This document shows positions 6,264 through 7,289 of a stretch of 7,289 nucleotides of DNA, in pieces; position 1 is the first letter of the stretch; each line of letters begins with the position of its first letter. The translations under genes were made by a program, and so were the position numbers. This DNA is from Novosphingobium sp. (GTDB lineage: Bacteria; Pseudomonadota; Alphaproteobacteria; Sphingomonadales; Sphingomonadaceae), in NCBI GenBank assembly GCA_030830245.1, contig JAURNJ010000119.1, positions 1 to 7,289 on the forward strand, given 5' to 3'. The notes beneath the pieces are model-generated. The model made no database searches and was not told where the DNA came from. It worked only from the letters and a program-made list of their open reading frames with translations.

Positions 6264-6535
6264 GCAATCAGCCTTTCTGCAACGGCGGCGAGTTCGCCCG
6301 GTTCGACGCCAAGCGCCTCGGCAGCGGCGATCAGGTCTGGCTCATGCGCGCGCAGGAATTCGATCACCGCGCCCAGCACTGCCGGATCGCCAAGCCCCTC
6401 TCGAAGCGCTTCGGGAGATAGCCCGGTCAACGACAGGAGCCGCTCAGCCCGGTCGGGCTGGCCGATAATCCAGCCGAGCGCAGACAGCGCCAATGCCTGC
6501 GGGTCGGTAGCGGGGGATGGCGCTTGCCGGATAAT
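6260..6535 (-). CDS. DUF3572 family protein with uncertain, probably non-AUG start
   Basis: The 91-residue reading matches the small all-helical DUF3572 family (PF12096) of alphaproteobacteria, of unknown function. Visible features are 'DPQALALSALGWI', 'ERLLSLTGLSPEALREGLGDPAVLGAVIEFLRAHEPDLI' and 'AEALGVEPGELAA', a pattern of amphipathic helices typical of the family. In alphaproteobacteria this gene is often found divergent from divK, as here. No ATG, GTG or TTG lies in frame near the domain start. The candidates are ATT at 6533-6535 (AAAGGGA about 8 nt upstream, chosen here) and CTG at 6539-6541 (SD very close). A TTG at 6493 would cut into the domain, and upstream ATGs lie deep within antisense divK. 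The stop overlaps the HAD start by 4 nt, so this is the first gene of the five-gene operon. Confidence 0.8.
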   Translation of the reverse strand: MIRQAPSPATDPQALALSALGWIIGQPDRAERLLSLTGLSPEALREGLGDPAVLGAVIEFLRAHEPDLIAAAEALGVEPGELAAVAERLIA

Positions 6536-6563
6536 TGTCAGGGTCCCTTTCCGGGCATAGAGC
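6535..6563 (+). promoter_or_regulatory. Possible divK promoter
   Basis: TTGTCA (6535-6540, five of six to the -35 consensus) is followed after 17 bases by TAGAGC (6558-6563, only three of six to the -10 consensus). Transcription would start about 6570, giving a 30-nt leader to divK. The -35 hexamer abuts the proposed start codon of the divergent DUF3572 gene, so the two transcription units would share and possibly compete for this 64-nt gap. The weak -10 keeps confidence low. Confidence 0.3.
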
Positions 6564-6599
6564 GAATGGCACGAGGCAAGATGGTATGCGGGACTGCGA

Positions 6600-6962
6600 A
6601 TGGCAAAGCGAATCCTGGTTGTCGAGGACAACGATCTAAATCGGAAGCTGTTTTGCGACGTCCTGAAGAACCAGGGTTTCGCGGTGGAACCGGTTGCAGA
6701 CGGCGAGGAAGCGCTCGATGCCGCGCGCCGGTTCGTGCCCAATCTCATAATCATGGACATCCAGCTTCCAACGATTTCCGGGCTCGAACTGATCGAGGCG
6801 GCCAAGGCGGACAAGGTGCTTCGCGCCATTCCGGTGCTCGCGGTGACGGCCTGTGCCGGGAAGGGCGACGAGGAGCGCATCCGAGATGCGGGCGCCGATG
6901 GCTACCTGTCAAAGCCCGTCTCGATCGGTCCGTTCATGGCGGCAGTGCGCGAGTTGCTCTGA
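6600..6962 (+). CDS. divK: DivK-type single-domain response regulator
   Basis: This 120-residue protein is a stand-alone receiver domain closely resembling Caulobacter DivK ('VEDNDLNRKLF', 'IIMDIQLPTISGLE', 'AVTACAGKGDEERIRDAGADGYLSKP'). DivK is a polarly localised cell-cycle regulator phosphorylated by PleC/DivJ-type kinases. By binding DivL it lowers CckA kinase output and so controls CtrA. The acidic pocket (E9, D10), phospho-acceptor D53, switch T83 and K105 are all present, with the acceptor at the same position as in Caulobacter DivK. There is no output domain. CGGGA lies about 7 nt before the ATG. It is divergent from the DUF3572 gene. In Caulobacter divK is followed by pleD; here the next genes are an acyl carrier protein and serine palmitoyltransferase. 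The presence of divK supports a CtrA phosphorelay in this organism. Confidence 0.93.
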   Translation: MAKRILVVEDNDLNRKLFCDVLKNQGFAVEPVADGEEALDAARRFVPNLIIMDIQLPTISGLELIEAAKADKVLRAIPVLAVTACAGKGDEERIRDAGADGYLSKPVSIGPFMAAVRELL

Positions 6963-6970
6963 CGCAAGCC

Positions 6971-6999
6971 TTGACATTGCCCGGCGTCGCCGCTTTTGC
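6971..6999 (+). promoter_or_regulatory. Likely promoter of the acp-spt unit
   Basis: A perfect -35 hexamer TTGACA (6971-6976) starts 9 nt after the divK stop. With a 17-nt spacer the -10 would be TTTTGC (6994-6999), a poor match. Transcription would begin about 7006, about 24 nt before the acp ATG. The exact -35 and its position support an independent promoter separating acp-spt from divK, although read-through from divK is not excluded because no terminator is visible between them. Confidence 0.4.
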
Positions 7000-7029
7000 G
7001 CCGCATTCCGCATCTAGGGACACTCCGCC

Positions 7030-7269
7030 ATGGACCGCACTGAAGTCGACAGCCGCATTCGCGCCCAGATCGCCTCCTTCAACAAGAAGGACATCGCCAT
7101 CGGCGAGGAGACCCGCTTTACCGACGATCTCGAATTCGACAGCCTGACCGTGATGGATTTCGTTGCCGCGATCGAGGACGATTTCGACATCATCATTTCG
7201 ATGAACCAGCAGGCCGAAATCGAAACCTACGGGCAACTGGTCGATGCGGTGCTGAAGCTTCAGGCATGA
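7030..7269 (+). CDS. Acyl carrier protein, probably dedicated to sphingolipid synthesis
   Basis: This 79-residue acidic helical protein has the phosphopantetheine attachment motif at D37-S38-L39 ('EFDSLTVMDF'), with S38 expected to carry the 4'-phosphopantetheine arm. Length, acidity and the helix after the motif ('FVAAIEDDFDI') are typical of ACPs. It differs from housekeeping fatty-acid AcpP, which normally has a GADSLDTVELVM-type motif, so it is likely a specialised carrier. Its stop overlaps the start of the putative serine palmitoyltransferase gene (ATGA), implying stoichiometric expression. In sphingolipid-making bacteria such as Caulobacter a dedicated ACP gene lies next to spt and supplies the long-chain acyl group. 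The start has GGGA about 9 nt upstream. Family assignment is firm; the sphingolipid role rests on the neighbour. Confidence 0.9.
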   Translation: MDRTEVDSRIRAQIASFNKKDIAIGEETRFTDDLEFDSLTVMDFVAAIEDDFDIIISMNQQAEIETYGQLVDAVLKLQA

Positions 7270-7289
7270 CCGACCTCTTTTCCAAATTC
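7266..7289 (+). CDS. spt: 5' end of probable serine palmitoyltransferase, cut by the right edge
   Basis: An ATG overlapping the acp stop (ATGA) opens a frame beginning MTDLFSKF before the window ends. Bacterial serine palmitoyltransferase of Sphingomonas has a closely similar segment (DLLSKFDGLIAERQ) near its N terminus, and an ACP gene directly before spt is a known arrangement. The enzyme, a PLP-dependent alpha-oxoamine synthase, condenses serine with a long-chain acyl thioester to 3-ketosphinganine. Only eight codons are visible, so the name relies on this short match plus context. A related family member such as 8-amino-7-oxononanoate synthase is the main alternative. Confidence 0.6.

Noticed and set aside
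5871..6560. 229-codon plus-strand frame opposite the HAD and DUF3572 genes
   Set aside because: It is antisense to conserved genes, has no SD or domain, and its C-terminal part is Ser/Arg-rich shadow sequence.
6566..6583. TGGCAC element upstream of divK suggesting a sigma54 promoter
   Set aside because: The -24 half is present, but the TTGCA-type -12 half is missing at the required distance (AAGAT is found there).
6536..6880. N-terminal extension of the DUF3572 frame reaching across divK on the opposite strand
   Set aside because: The extension is antisense to the divK coding region, is Ser/Arg-rich with no similarity to the family, and the DUF3572 domain needs only about 90 residues.

Overview
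This is a high-GC, gene-dense bacterial segment, most likely from an alphaproteobacterium of the Sphingomonadales (Sphingomonas/Erythrobacter/Novosphingobium type). The evidence is a DivK-type single-domain receiver, a DUF3572 protein divergent from it, a DksA with the degenerate alphaproteobacterial zinc finger, and an acyl carrier protein joined by an ATGA overlap to what looks like the start of serine palmitoyltransferase, the entry enzyme of sphingolipid synthesis. The taxonomic placement is an inference from these families; no rRNA or phylogenetic marker lies in the window.

Layout. Positions 1-2640 are all on the minus strand, read right to left: dksA (2182-2640), a small PilZ-domain protein (1674-2063), an orphan peptide-type ABC substrate-binding lipoprotein (98-1585), and the first 20 codons of an unidentified gene that runs off the left edge. 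The 2641-2917 gap is a divergent promoter region. It holds a good sigma70-type promoter for dksA and, on the other side, a CtrA-like box in front of a one-repeat Sel1-like protein (2918-3259, plus strand). Positions 3266-6535 form one tightly packed minus-strand operon, in transcription order: DUF3572 protein, HAD hydrolase, RidA-family protein, glycerophosphodiester phosphodiesterase and FemAB-like acyltransferase-fold protein. Three junctions overlap (ATGA, about 29 nt, GTGA) and one has a 10-nt gap. Divergent from this operon is divK (6600-6962), followed after a likely promoter by acp (7030-7269) and the truncated spt (7266 onward).

How the genes may work together. The left part is regulatory: DksA for ppGpp-linked transcription, PilZ for possible c-di-GMP sensing. 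The right part joins cell-cycle signalling (DivK) to sphingolipid entry (ACP plus SPT). The five-gene operon is a mix of metabolite-repair or housekeeping enzymes and envelope/lipid-related enzymes with no single obvious pathway. The PilZ and Sel1-like genes each have a related CtrA-like sequence 65-90 nt upstream of the start, which could place both under the same cell-cycle or motility regulator. There are no RNA genes, mobile elements, CRISPR arrays or long repeats, and no clearly new defence or mobile system. The better leads are regulatory: the CtrA-like boxes, a gene with no ATG/GTG/TTG at the expected start, and the conserved-looking operon of weakly characterised families.
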